Source: Cymbidium sinense (Eukaryota > Streptophyta > Magnoliopsida > Asparagales > Orchidaceae). From it: a stretch of 64,000 nucleotides of DNA. Of the stretch, positions 23,581 through 34,879 are shown piece after piece. The notes beneath the pieces are model-generated. The model made no database searches. It saw only the letters and a program-made list of their open reading frames with translations, and was not told the DNA's origin. Every line of letters starts with the position of its first letter. Position 1 is the stretch's first letter. A program made the position numbers and the translations under genes. The stretch is taken from positions 14,301,179-14,365,178 of the forward strand of contig CM038228.1 of the NCBI GenBank assembly GCA_021442155.1, written 5' to 3'.

Positions 23581-23927
23581 GCCTCCCAAGCCAGAAAGAA
23601 GAGGTAGGTTTTGAACATCAAGAAGCTTTGATACCCAGCGTTCTTACTCCAGAGGCATTACCATCAATGGAAGAGCTACGAGAGAAGCAGCTCACTGATC
23701 CTCGTCTTCCCATACCATACCGAAATGATGTTGCTAGAAGAAAATTTGTTCCTTGGCCTATCGAGCTAAGATTCTGTGCATTGAACAACTCAGCTAGATT
23801 AATAAAAGCAAGATTGAACTATTGGTTTAGAGCAAGAGGGAAACTTTCAAATGATCAAGCTTTGCATAGGTACGAAGATCCCATCATGTTAGAGTTGTGG
23901 TTGAAGACTTTGTTATGCTTTCGGTAA
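23581..23927 (+). CDS. Open frame fused to the CCR4 copy, unknown origin
   Basis: The frame that carries the last CCR4 block (starting at 23313) continues without a stop for about 110 further codons that do not belong to CCR4. The switch lies at 'agaagag|gtaggt', which looks like a splice donor, yet what follows reads as coding: EALPSMEELREKQLTDPRLP, RRKFVPWPIELRFCALNN, RLIKARLNYWFRARGKL, HRYEDPIMLELWLKTLL. It ends at 23927, beside another donor-like site 'ttcg|gtaagc'. I do not recognise the family. It may be an exon of a second gene joined to CCR4 sequence, or part of the element that captured it. Confidence 0.4.
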
Positions 23928-25300
23928 GCTAACGAGTGAAGACTACTGACGTGGTGTAAATAAGGCTTCGACCGTTATCGAGTAGAAGGAAGGTCGAATA
24001 ACGTCGACTATATGGACGGCGTCGGGGAGCTGCCAATTTTAGATTGATGGGAGACTTAAACGAAACAAATAAAGTGTTGAGCAAATTAAACTTATTGAAA
24101 TGATAAATTAAATAATAAACCTACATATATGTTTTATCGAGTGTTTGAAAACTCAATTATCTTAGTAGACGGATAAGATGTAGTGTGAAGGACGAGTTAT
24201 GCCGGTAGATAACGGGAAGGTCAATATGTTTAAGTGGGAAAGCCAGGAGAGCTGAAATTAAGCTGACGAACTTAATTAATTTAATAAAATGAACTTGAAG
24301 CTCAAAATTAAAATTACAGTGTTTGACCGCAGTATACTCTGAAATTTAAAGGTAGAAGGTGAGTAGTGTTCTGAAGACAGACAGATTATGCTCAGTGGAG
24401 GCGGCGAAGGCAAATAGACTCGATGCAACCCCATTAGGGGATGGCGTAGAGTTTTGATGGGTGACGGAGAATTAAATAGAACAAATAAAAGTGTTGATGA
24501 GCTTAAATTGAGCTTGTTTGAGAATAATAAATTAAAGAATAAACCTACATATGCAAAAATTCTATAAGTCTTTTAATAAGAATGAGCTTTCAGGGGACTT
24601 GACGGATAGCCTACGAGGTAGAATAAACATTGAACATATTGAACTAATAAGGCTTGAAAGCTCGTCAATGATCATAAAGCGTATTCTTTATTGAACATTC
24701 AAGTTATGTTACGATTCATATTGAACAATGGGGTTGAGCTATATACCACATTAAAATCGTTCAGAGCAAAAAGAATTTGAGTGAGACTTGTGATGAGCCT
24801 ACAGCTTCTGGCGATCCGAGCTAGTTTAATTGAAACTTAAAACCAAATGACATGAAAAATGCAAACAAATGAATATTAATCAAAATAATTGAGCAAGATA
24901 AATCTTACTTGTGATTATGACATATGTACTGGCGAGCAAAATCGTCAATGATCATATTGAACTAATAAGCAACACATTGACGGATCGCCTACGAGGAAGA
25001 ATAAACATTGAACATATTGAACTAATAAGGCTTGAAAGCTCGTTAATGAGCATAAAGCATATTCTTTATTGAACATTCACATATTGAGCAATGGGGTCGA
25101 GCTATATACCACATTAAAATCATTCAGAGCAAAAAGAATTTGAGTGAGACTTGTGAGAAACTACGAGCTTCGACAATCCGCTAAGTTTAATTGAAACTTA
25201 AAAAAACCATGAGGTGAACTAAATGCAAACAAATGAATATTAATCTAAATAATTGAGCAAGCGAAATCTTATCGGATTAGCAACACATTGTACCAAGCGA
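23928..25300. repeat. Nested tandem duplications
   Basis: Two partly decayed duplications lie one after the other. A unit with 'aataaacctacatat' occurs at about 24033-24150 and again at 24450-24560. A second unit with 'gaacatattgaactaataag', 'gagctatataccacatt' and 'caaacaaatgaatattaat' occurs at about 24590-24905 and again at 24970-25265, roughly 385 bases apart. CpG density is higher than in the flanking transposons. No reading frame. Confidence 0.8.
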
Positions 25301-26415
25301 GGCGTTAATTAAAGATTAAATTAAACTCTTGCATATTATAAAGTATGATTAAAACTCAAATTTAATCTCAAAAGTGTACAAGTATTACATACGCGTAGGT
25401 CCCGACCTATCTTTGAATCTTAAACTTAAATTATGCAGTATCTTCTGTGAGTTGATTCGGTTTGATCTTAAACCGTTCGGGCAAAATCTAAAAATTCAAT
25501 AATTATATTATAATATTTTTAATCTGTAAAATCTCTAAAAGGTAATTCGTATAATGATGCGTCGATCTATTATTAAATTAATAAATTGGCGTGATCGAAA
25601 TAATAAATTAAATTGATCAACACATTGATGATGGGTTGTGTTATTTGAATATTTCAGGAGGATTTTAATAATAATAATAATAATAATCTATTCAAATTCT
25701 AATGAATCATTATTAAGCGATCAAATATTCAAACAAATATATATATATATATATTAAATGAAATTAATTATTTAAATTTAAAGTAAAATCCATTAAACAT
25801 ATCCATTTTGTCGAGGGTGAAATTAAGAAAATTTTTTTTGAAAATCGATGTCATCATCATGTATTTTCACTCAAATAATCTTGGCGTGGGGCGTGGCCTT
25901 CCTTCCAGCGTGATTTAGCGCAAAATGGCACGTAAATGGCGGTTACAAAAGCCCTCTAACAGGGTTTTAGCGATATGGCACCATTAAATTACGGTCCGCG
26001 CCATGAATGTTCAATGCTTTCTTCTTTGAAATATATATAATGTATTTTGATAAGGATGTAACAGTCTACAAGGCACCGCAGACGGTAACCATGTGTGGCC
26101 ATGACCCGGGATAATCGAACCATGGGATCTAGATCGGCGCATCGTCGTTCACCATGCTTTTAAGTTAAATATAATGAATTTCATAATCATTCTAAAACTC
26201 ACATCTTGTTATTATACTCATAGCGACCAACATTAACCTTAATCGAAAGTTCTCTCTCGGCGTTGAGGGGTAACTTATAGGTGTTTTTATAGGAAACCCA
26301 GATCTAAAGTCCTCATAAAATGAGGGAAATCCCACAGGTAATATTATCTACTATTCATCTTACAAATTACATGACATTTAAATCACTCTCTTAATGAAGA
26401 ATTGGTGTAATTTTG
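25301..26415. other. No gene; CpG-richer patches
   Basis: AT-rich sequence with two CpG-containing patches (25380-25500 and 25870-26160). A tRNA was considered at 26090-26150 and rejected. The patches resemble the block at 21.7 kb in base composition, so the whole 21.7-26.2 kb region may be one insertion carrying the CCR4 copy. Confidence 0.35.
25666..25755. repeat. (TAA)n and (AT)n microsatellites
   Basis: A TAA trinucleotide run at 25666-25687 and an AT run at 25737-25755. Confidence 0.9.
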
Positions 26416-26419
26416 AACA

Positions 26420-26965
26420 CTAAAAAGAAGTATCACGATTATCAGACGAGTCCAGTGTAAGACACGGTTAAAGCGTGTCAAATTTAAAAAATTTTAAAAA
26501 TTAAAAAGGACAAGTGTGTCCGAGACACATGTCCTAAATAATTGAATTAATATTACATAAATAATATTTTTTAATTAATTTGTCATAATGAGTTTTTGGA
26601 ATTTGGAAAATGTGATTTGAGTGAAAAAGAGGAGATGATAAGAGATATTTATTATAAATAATTAAAATTATAGAAAATTATAATTACATTTATAATTTAG
26701 AATAGATAATAAATTTTATTAATTAAAATTATTAATGTATAAAATAAATTAGATATATATATATATATTACTTAAGTAATTAATTTAATTTTCATGATTA
26801 AATGACTTATCTTTTCTATTTTTTTAAATATTTTATTTATTTAATTAATATATATTATTTTTAATTATTATTATATCATGTCTACACGCGTTCGTGTCTC
26901 ATATTTTTCATACTAGAAGTGTTTCGTGCCCGTGTCCTCGTGTTCGTGTCTGTGCAATATAGGAA
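26420..26965. mobile_element. Candidate small non-autonomous DNA transposon
   Basis: The left edge (26440-26540) is rich in 'gacacg' and 'gtgtccgagacac' words, and the right edge (26880-26950) holds the inverse type, 'gttcgtgtctc', 'cccgtgtcctcgtgttcgtg'. The interior is very AT-rich. Termini built from repeated GTGTC/GACAC words around an AT-rich body are seen in common plant miniature elements. Exact ends and a target-site duplication could not be fixed. Confidence 0.4.
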
Positions 26966-27059
26966 TTAGATCAATTTTCGCCTTAAATAAATTCATCATT
27001 AAAAATTTTCATTTAAAAGCTAGTAAAAATATTTTTCATTAATTGAAAAAAAATTATCA

Positions 27060-27990
27060 AAAATAGAGTTACGAAATAAAGAGTAAACAAAAAAAAGTAT
27101 TACATAAGAAAAAGTTAAATAGTATCTTTAAAAAGATCTAGAGCTTGTCTGGAAATTTAAATCTATCCCTTTCTCCGAGACTAGAATCCATCCAAAAATA
27201 AGCTCAAGAACAAATTATCAATGAAATTTACTTATCAGATTTGATAGCATTAGAAAAGATTATATTGTTCCTTTCATTCCAACTGCTCCAAATAGTCGAA
27301 AGCAAGAGCATGGCACAAACGTCTTTAGCAGCAAATCCACAAGTCTAATATAACTTTTTCACAAGAGATTAAAGGTTGTAAAAAAATTTGAATTTGACCA
27401 AAAAAACCCTAATGAATGCGATAGAGATAATCCAATAATTGTTCCATGGCAAAAAATTTGAATTTGACAAAAAAAAAAAACCCTAATGCATGCGGTAGAG
27501 ATAATCCAATAATTGTTCCAATAGCATAGAAGCACCTCAAAAAGATCACTAATTCTAACTTTGTTGTCAAAGCCCCATGAAATTGCAAATAAAATTCATA
27601 CCTATACAACTTGGATAAAAGGCACATGGATAGGGACTTCATCTTTTCTAACAGTAGAACAGGTTTTTGAAGTAATTTTTCTGCATCAATGACAATCAAA
27701 TGCACTTCTACAATCTCCAACAAGGTACCATTTTCAGAAAACGTAGATAAGTGAAGAATGCTTAACTAATGATCTAGTGGGAAGAAAGAGTTGTTCAGAA
27801 AAAGATCTAACCTCGTTCCTACCAGAGGAAACTGAAGGAATACCAAATTGCACAATGCACCTATTTTTCTGAACACCATTTTTCTTACAACCAAAACAAG
27901 TCATTCCAAAAAATTAGAGAATTTTAAATCAAGGTAACCCCACACACCCCAAATACAAAGAATGCATCGATCACAACTATTTCTGTGGAT
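27060..27990 (-). mobile_element. Possible L1-type LINE relic, internally deleted
   Basis: On the minus strand, IWSSWNERNNIIFSN near 27270 resembles the W-x-x-WxERNxxIF motif at the end of plant L1 reverse transcriptases. About 600 bases upstream, CFGCKKNGVQKNRC near 27890 faintly recalls a gag zinc knuckle. If both calls are right, the endonuclease and reverse transcriptase between them were deleted. A 105-codon minus frame (27409-27723) fills part of the gap but has no clear motif. Confidence 0.35.
27381..27520. repeat. 70-bp tandem duplication
   Basis: Two adjacent 70-bp units (27381-27450 and 27451-27520) start with 'aaaaaatttgaatttgac' and end with 'taatccaataattgttcca'. They differ at few positions, so the duplication is recent relative to the host relic. 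Confidence 0.95.
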
Positions 27991-27999
27991 TGAGCAACT

Positions 28000-28981
28000 T
28001 TCCTCAAAGAGCAAACCCTACCTAGTATAAATTTGGATTATGAGAGTCAAACATCTTAACAGGTTTTCGGTGATGGGGAATCTCAAGGAGATGATGACAA
28101 AGGCGAACAATAAAGTATATGCATGGCATCAAAAAAAGTACACAAAAAATATTCTGCCATTTGTCACTTGCTCAACAAATTTCAAAAAAGGTAAATTTGC
28201 TATTGTAAAATCACAACCATCATATTCACCTACTGACCCTTCTTTCACTCATGTATGTATGCATGTGTCTCTAAATGAGACCTCTTGACAATGAACCGCT
28301 TATGTGGTTTAAAATAACAAAAAAATTTCAAGCTCTTAATAAAAGTTTAACTATTATGCAAAAAAATTGACATCTAAAAACAGCCTATGAAAAAGCTATG
28401 AAGTATGCTTTATATAAACGCCATTTTATTCAAAACAATAGTGCTCCTTTTTATGTCAATTCCCTTAATTGATCATTCAAAAAAAGTAAATATTGTACAC
28501 CCATGTTTATTTGGGTTAGATTCATCTTAGTCATTAAGGGGGCCTAAACTAAATTCAAGAAGTCACTTGATTATCTACTAACTGAACTGACTACATCTCG
28601 AAACTTGTCAATCCAAAAGTCACATGAAACTTAAGTCGTACATATCTAAATCTCATTAAGTTGCCCAAAAGAATAAACCTGAGTCAAACCTCTACGCTAT
28701 TGATTCTCCAAAAAATTAATCATAATGGCCCATTTGCCAATGCTAAGTCGCCCAAAGTACTCAATAACTGATTAGGAATTCTTACCAAAAAAACTCACTG
28801 TTGGCATCAAAAAAATTTTAAGAAAAAAAGGTTAACATAACTATAACGAAGAATCTACACATGTTAGCAGCTGAGTGATAGCAACTTCATGATTACACAG
28901 AAATAGTCTATCACCTCTCAAGCTTTTGAATTAATATCGAATTTAACACCAAAAAGTTAATGTAGATTGATAATTACTAAC
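28000..28981. other. No gene seen
   Basis: An 82-codon plus-strand frame at 28040-28288 has no recognisable motif. The last exon of the glutaredoxin gene to the right would be expected here, but no sequence encoding its HWPTFPQ block is present. Confidence 0.5.
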
Positions 28982-30926
28982 CTAAAAGCCTTTACACCCT
29001 CTTTGAGAACAGGATCTTCCAGAATATTTCTGGAACTTATAGGAACTCCTGTAATAGCATGCCAAAAGATAAAATAAAACACACAAACATATGCAACTAA
29101 ACAAGAAATAAATAGTTATTTATTTGGGCTAATATACTTTGTTCAATAAAGTACATTAAAATTAGTTGCATGCAAGTTTACCGTATTGTTGCAGAACTTT
29201 GACTGCCAATGCACTGAACCCACAACGAGGAGCATCAGGAACACCCTTCATATAAACCATCACTGGATTTATCTTAACATCCTATTAAATGCATTCATTC
29301 AATACCGTGAAATGTAGAAGAGTTAAAAAAATCATGCATAAACAATAATGCTAAAAATTGCTCAAGTTTTATTCACCTGTCGAACAACATCATGCAGAGA
29401 TTCCAGACCCTTCCAATTTATTGGTGGAACAAAAATCTTCATGCGTATCTGAATCACCACTTATCCTTGTTGAATACTTCAAACTTTGACCAAAAAAAGG
29501 AACTGATACCACCTGTTAAGAGGTTTTATAATAATCATCATTAGCATTATCCAATTTACTTGGAGTAAGCTTATAGATCCTCCGTCATCCATTCTTTTGA
29601 GTACCACATAGGTGTTAATATATATTTTTTCTGCTGCATAAATCAAACTCCAAATCTCCTCTTTGAAGATAAGGGGCAACACCACGGGCTATGCACCATG
29701 TTATGTTTGGCTAGCTCTTTCTCTTCATAATGCTTTGAAAATTAACTCAACCTACCCATCTTATTTGGTGGATAGTCTTTTCTCCAATGTAAATGCTCGA
29801 AGCACCTGAAAACTATTTTTTATTGCATCATCTTCAAAAGGTGATACTATTATCATCTAACTATTATAATTATCATTGCCTTCCATCACTTTACCACACA
29901 TGAGTCTTAACATTATCTCAACTTAGTTTTTACTATTAAGTCTCTAGGATCCCTATAAAATAATTGATTTGATGATATTTTTAAAGAAGCTAAATAAGAT
30001 CCCCAAAATATAATCTTTATCACCTAATAAACCAGCCAGCTTTAACTTTTTAAGTTATTTTTAAACGTAAACAGTTAAACCATCATTATTATGTATAATT
30101 AATCAAAGATATGTAAGTCTATCAAAGCTATTTAATTAATTGATACTACATCTAATGATCTAGTTGGAAATATTTAAAATTTTAGTAGTAACATTACATT
30201 TTCTTATCTGTAGCAGGAAAAGAAAGTTAGAGTACAAAATTATACTTGAATTAGCTACATAACCGTAAAATAAATCAATCCCTCAACTTCCCTTGATGAA
30301 AAAAAAGGTCCATGACAGGCTTTTAAAAAACGTATCGGATTAAAATAAAAAGAAGGATGGCAATAAGTGTAGTTTACATCAAGGCCCGCACAAGGTATAC
30401 TGTGGTACTGGCAGATCAACAACTAAAACTAGACAGTAACAAATGTAAACTGCTTGCAATGAAGACACGCTGTTCAAACATCAAATTAAAAAAAAAGGTA
30501 CAAACATACAGACATGAAGTAAGAAAGAAGTAATCTCGGACCCAAAGGGAGGGAGATAGCGTTTGGAGAATAACCTTGAACCCCAAAATAATGCTAATAA
30601 ATTCCAAAACCTGATATGCATCTGTAGTGTTAAATATGAACTCATTCAAATGTAATATAAGCAACTAACAACCAACATAAATCTCAAATGTAATAAAAAC
30701 AACAACAAACCAACATAGATCTCTTGTTCCTCTGGAGTCTTTTCCAAGGAATATTAGAGCTATGGATTCATTTAGCATTAGATGAAGTAATGTCTCCATT
30801 ACAAATATTGTTAGCAAAGAAAAAGAGAAACAAGTACAAAAACACTGAGTGGGAGATTCTTACCCTTGACTCAAAGGAACGAGCAACGCCTCTAGAAACC
30901 AAGTTGGATAACATCCTCTTTGCCAT
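28982..30926 (-). pseudogene. GRXS15-like: Monothiol CGFS glutaredoxin (GRXS15-like), 3'-truncated
   Basis: This class is the mitochondrial iron-sulfur cluster carrier. Four exons on the minus strand carry correct splice sites. Exon 1 (30926-30864) encodes the presequence MAKRMLSNLVSRGVARSFES plus one Arg. Exon 2 (29512-29377) includes GQSLKYST and SGDSDTHEDF. Exon 3 (29281-29182) has [20 protein letters not shown] with the active-site CGFS. Exon 4 (29048-28982) has GVPISSRNILEDPVLKEGVK. The last exon (HWPTFPQ, GG, glutathione-binding residues) is missing. Exon 2 is 136 bases and two bases short of frame near its end: SLHDVVRQ reads in the wrong frame and a TGA follows. A branch-site-like 'ttactaac' and 'ctctag' directly before the start codon suggest an intron in the leader. 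Because introns are kept, this is a DNA-level copy or a decayed gene, not a retrocopy. Confidence 0.85.
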
Positions 30927-31059
30927 TTTTCTAGAGTGATTTTGAGGAGTCAAGTTAGTAACTAATAGACAAAAAACTAATGTGATCAATAGCAATGAAA
31001 AAAAATTGAGTTTTAATATGACAAAGAATGAATTATAGAATATATGAAACAAGGAAAGA

Positions 31060-33150
31060 GGTTAATCATGCATGGTTGTTTCCAGAAAAATAAAATTTCA
31101 ATATAAATCAATTCAAAATTATAACACCTGCAGAAATTTACATGTGGTAGTAACTCTCAAAATCAGAGTTTGGCATCATTATGGACAATAACTTGTTGAC
31201 AATAAAACAATGTGTCCTCCCATGTCTTCCCATGCAGCTTAATTAGATTTGTGCCAATCTTTGGTAATGAAACTGACAAAGTATAAAGATTACAAGGGGA
31301 CAAATCCATCTACATGTGGGGCAAAAAACCTAGCAGCTAAGCATAGACTTACTTGTTTATAAAGCAATATATTTATCATGCATGCCTTTTTTTAACCACA
31401 TTCGCCATCAAGATTTGCATTTACAGGACATCAGCTTGACATTATTACCAAATCAAAACTAATATTGGCCTCTAATGAACATAAATATAGTAATAAATTT
31501 TGACCTGACCTAAGGCCAGCCTGTAATCAACTCAATGGCTTCGAGCTTGGTTCAAAATCGAATCATGAGTTGACTCATTCGATTTCAAGTCAACTTGAAT
31601 AAAAAATTAATAGATCTCAGTCCAACATGTTTAAATTTTGAGCTAGTTCAAATGGAGTTGCTAAATCCAATCTAGCTTGAAATCGAAATGAGATAACTCA
31701 TTCTGATTGAACCAACTCGAAATTCATTGACAAGAAACTATAAGAATTGAATTGTCACTTGGTTTCAAATCCAGAACAATGCAAAACTAAATAGAATTAC
31801 CTCATGGTATACTACACAAACAATCCACCATTTTATTTAGAATTTTGCAAAATATATATGATATATAAAACTTTATTTTATAATTTAAAAATATCTTCAA
31901 TCAAATTTTGAATCTATCTAAGCCCATCCACCTACAGCTTGAAATAAAACAAACTAAGAAATTTGGCTCATGGCTAGGCTCATTTGGCTCGATTTTAGTT
32001 AGACCTGAATAAAAAATTGATTAATTTTTGGACGATCTTCAACCTTTAAGCTGCAATCTCAACCCTCATGAGTATGTACTCAGATTTGCATAATCAAATC
32101 TAGCATATTATTAATAATAAATTATGTTTATAATTTATGCTAAAAAATTAATTAATTTACTTAAGTTAATATACTTTAACTAACTTATTTTAATTATTAA
32201 GCTTGATTTGACTTTAATTAACATGTACATATCTAATTTGCTTGATTTCACATCAACAATTTCAATGAATAAATTTTTTATTGATCTTAGTTACATTATG
32301 TATATTATAATTAGCGCGACTTAAAATCCAAATTAATCATTAATTAATAATTCATAAAACTAATAAAATAAAAGAACTTCTATTTAATCAAATAAAATAA
32401 ATTAATATGTTTTTATTTAAGTAATATTAATAAATAAAATTATTTCAATTTTCAACTTATACATCATATTTATTTAATATCAATTAATATAAAATTTAAA
32501 AATATCAAAATTTATATTAAAAATTGTGAAATATATACTTAACACACCTATTATGAAAAACCCTCATTTTTCTCCCCCAAATTCCCAAAGCTCTCGTTGA
32601 CAAAACAACAAAAAAGTCATGATAGGAGGAGCTCAATAGAGAAGGCATCAACAGGATCAATGATATGTGAAAAAAAAAAGTAGCTCATGAGACTCACATA
32701 TTTAAGCTAAATCTATTCAATGTCTAGATTTACTAAACTCAAAATTTAAGATAAAATGAGGGAGAAATAGGATTTAAGATTATGTAGGATTTGAAGTTGT
32801 CATTTTGTTGTTTAGCAGGATTTAGGTAAACTCCTACTCAAATCCTAGTCAAATCTTCCAACCAAACAATCCCACACACATTGGTGGAACTAGGGTGTTG
32901 CTAAGGGGATACTCACTACACCAAAATTTGGTGTGAATCACTTAATATTATATATTAAATTGAAAATACCTAAGATTTAAATGGATAATTATAATTATTA
33001 TCAATCATATATATATATTTTAATATTAGTCTATTTATCACATCTTAATTATATGTAAATAGCATACCTATAATAATTAGTAAAAATATAATTTTCATTT
33101 TTTATTTATTATTGATAATAATTTAAAATTTATATGTAATATCACAATTA
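31060..33150. other. AT-rich spacer, no gene
   Basis: No coding signal on either strand. Around 31500-32060, words such as 'tcgagcttggttcaaa' and 'ggctcatttggctcgatttt' resemble the lineage-poor repeat text also seen near 17.8-18.7 kb, so part of it is probably old repeat. In the inferred gene model it may be the leader intron of the glutaredoxin copy. Confidence 0.4.
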
Positions 33151-33159
33151 CTGTATCCC

Positions 33160-33480
33160 CTTTATGTCCAAATTCTCAAAACTCTCATCTTCTCTTCCAC
33201 ACCCAATTTCTCAAAATGCTCATCTTTTCCCCTTTTTATGCCCAAATTCTCAAATTCTCCCATCTTGTCCCCATTTCATGCAAATTTCTCAAACTTTCTT
33301 CTTTCTCCCTCTAACACCAAAATTCCCAAAACTCACTTTTCCCAAACACATTCAAAATTCCAAAACTCTCAACTTATTTGCTCGCATGCTCAAATTCCCA
33401 AACTCTCATCTTCTCCCCCTTTCCCACTAAACTCAAAATTCTCATCTTCTCCTCTTTCACATCCAGATTCTTGAAGCCCT
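33160..33480. repeat. Degenerate C/T-rich minisatellite
   Basis: About ten imperfect repeats of a unit like 'cccaaattctcaaaactctc' followed by 'atcttctcc', units roughly 30 bases long. The two overlapping plus-strand frames in it (PKFSKLSS-type peptides) are only translations of the repeat. Confidence 0.85.
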
Positions 33481-33959
33481 CAAGGGTTGAGGCCACCACA
33501 AGACCAAGACATTGAAATGGCGACAAGCATAAAGCTCATAATGGAAGCTCACAAAGCATCAATGAGAGCTCAACAACTATAAAGAATATGTTGTAGAATT
33601 ATGGATTATAGCTTATCTTTGAATCTTCAAAATGGATACAAAATGTTCAAAAGTAATGATATTTATAACCATGCAAATGAGTTTTATACTGTACACTTCG
33701 TGTATCAAGAAAAGTTAAACTTGAAAATTCAATTGGACTGTTTCAAAACTAAAGCACATCAAAATCAAATTTTTTAGAACCTCGTCACAATTTTTTATCA
33801 ATGTTTGATGTTGGCAGAGACAAAAAGATTGATCATATATCTTCTTATTGATTGATTGATTCAACTGACTTTAACTCAACATATTTTGACTGCAATATGT
33901 ATATTTTTAGCAATTAATATTGTCAAAACAAGATTGTGAAATAAAATGGAAGAGAATTT

Positions 33960-34330
33960 TTTTGCAACTTCGTGGGAGTTGCATGGAGAAGGAGGACGAA
34001 TATATACTATCTGTGATGCTGCGACGTGGGTGACAGCGATCACCGGAATGAGAAGGAACACGAAGTTGATGTGTGGACGAAGGAAGGAGAACTGACAAGG
34101 GTTTCGATTTCCTCTAGGTTTGAAGCAGCCAGACAGATAAGGAGCACCGGCGTCCCAGGATGAGCTAAGAGGGCCGGCTTCTAGGTGGAGGAAGGAAATC
34201 TCAGTGGCAAGCAGGCGGGCCACGGCTAAACCCTAGAGAGGACAAGTTCGAGTGCTCTGCGAATGGCTGCCCACGGCGACTAAATTGCGATATTTTACAG
34301 ACGAGAGAGGGAACCGGATCAGCCGATCAG
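33960..34330 (-). other. GC-richer leader or first-exon-like block
   Basis: On the minus strand, a C/T-rich sequence with 'ctctagggtttagcc' leads into an ATG (34223) opening a 115-codon frame (MARLLATEISFLHLEAG). I recognise no family. Its base composition is that of a plant 5' untranslated region or first exon. It lies 3 kb upstream of the glutaredoxin exon 1, on the same strand, so it could be that gene's leader exon; no clear donor site was found. Confidence 0.3.
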
Positions 34331-34879
34331 GGTTGCTTTTTTTTCTCAGTGTGTTTGGTTCACTGAAAAATAAATACAATTTAAAAGTAATACAGTATAA
34401 ATTAAATATAATAAATTTTAAATATTTTATATTTATTTGATTATGTATAAAATAAATACATAAAAATTATATTTTTCTATTTACAGGATATATATAAAAT
34501 AAAATAAATACATAATTTATGAATACTTTTTTGTATTTAAAGTAATTAGAGAATTTTTTTCTTAATTGAATTATTAAATTAATAAATTAAAAATATTTTA
34601 AAATATAAATAAATTATAAATAAAATTATACTATTTGTTTAAAAAAGATTAGATATATTTATTTTAAAATTAAAATATTCTTTATGATTTATATATTAGA
34701 GTCATATCATAATATAAATAAATTTAAACTCCTAGCTCAATATATAATTTATAATGTGGTTCAAATTCAAATTACTTAAAACTAATCAAGTTAAGCTTGA
34801 CTCAACTATTTATAATTTTACTCTACAATCATCATTTTCTAAAATAAATTCAAAAAAATTGAAATACAAAAATAATATC
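34331..34879. other. AT-rich, no gene
   Basis: Very AT-rich. At 34339-34352, 'gtgtgtttggttca' resembles the ends of PIF/Harbinger elements and could be the far end of the transposon whose genes lie at 36.2-39 kb, but the match to the opposite end is weak. Confidence 0.3.

Noticed and set aside
26090..26150. A tRNA gene around 'cgggataatcgaaccatggg' on the minus strand
   Set aside because: The T-loop-like word reads GGTTCGATTAT and lacks the conserved end of the B box; no matching acceptor stem or A box was found.
33164..33474. Pro/Ser/Phe-rich protein-coding gene
   Set aside because: The two overlapping frames are translations of a degenerate C/T-rich minisatellite, and both frames are equally open.
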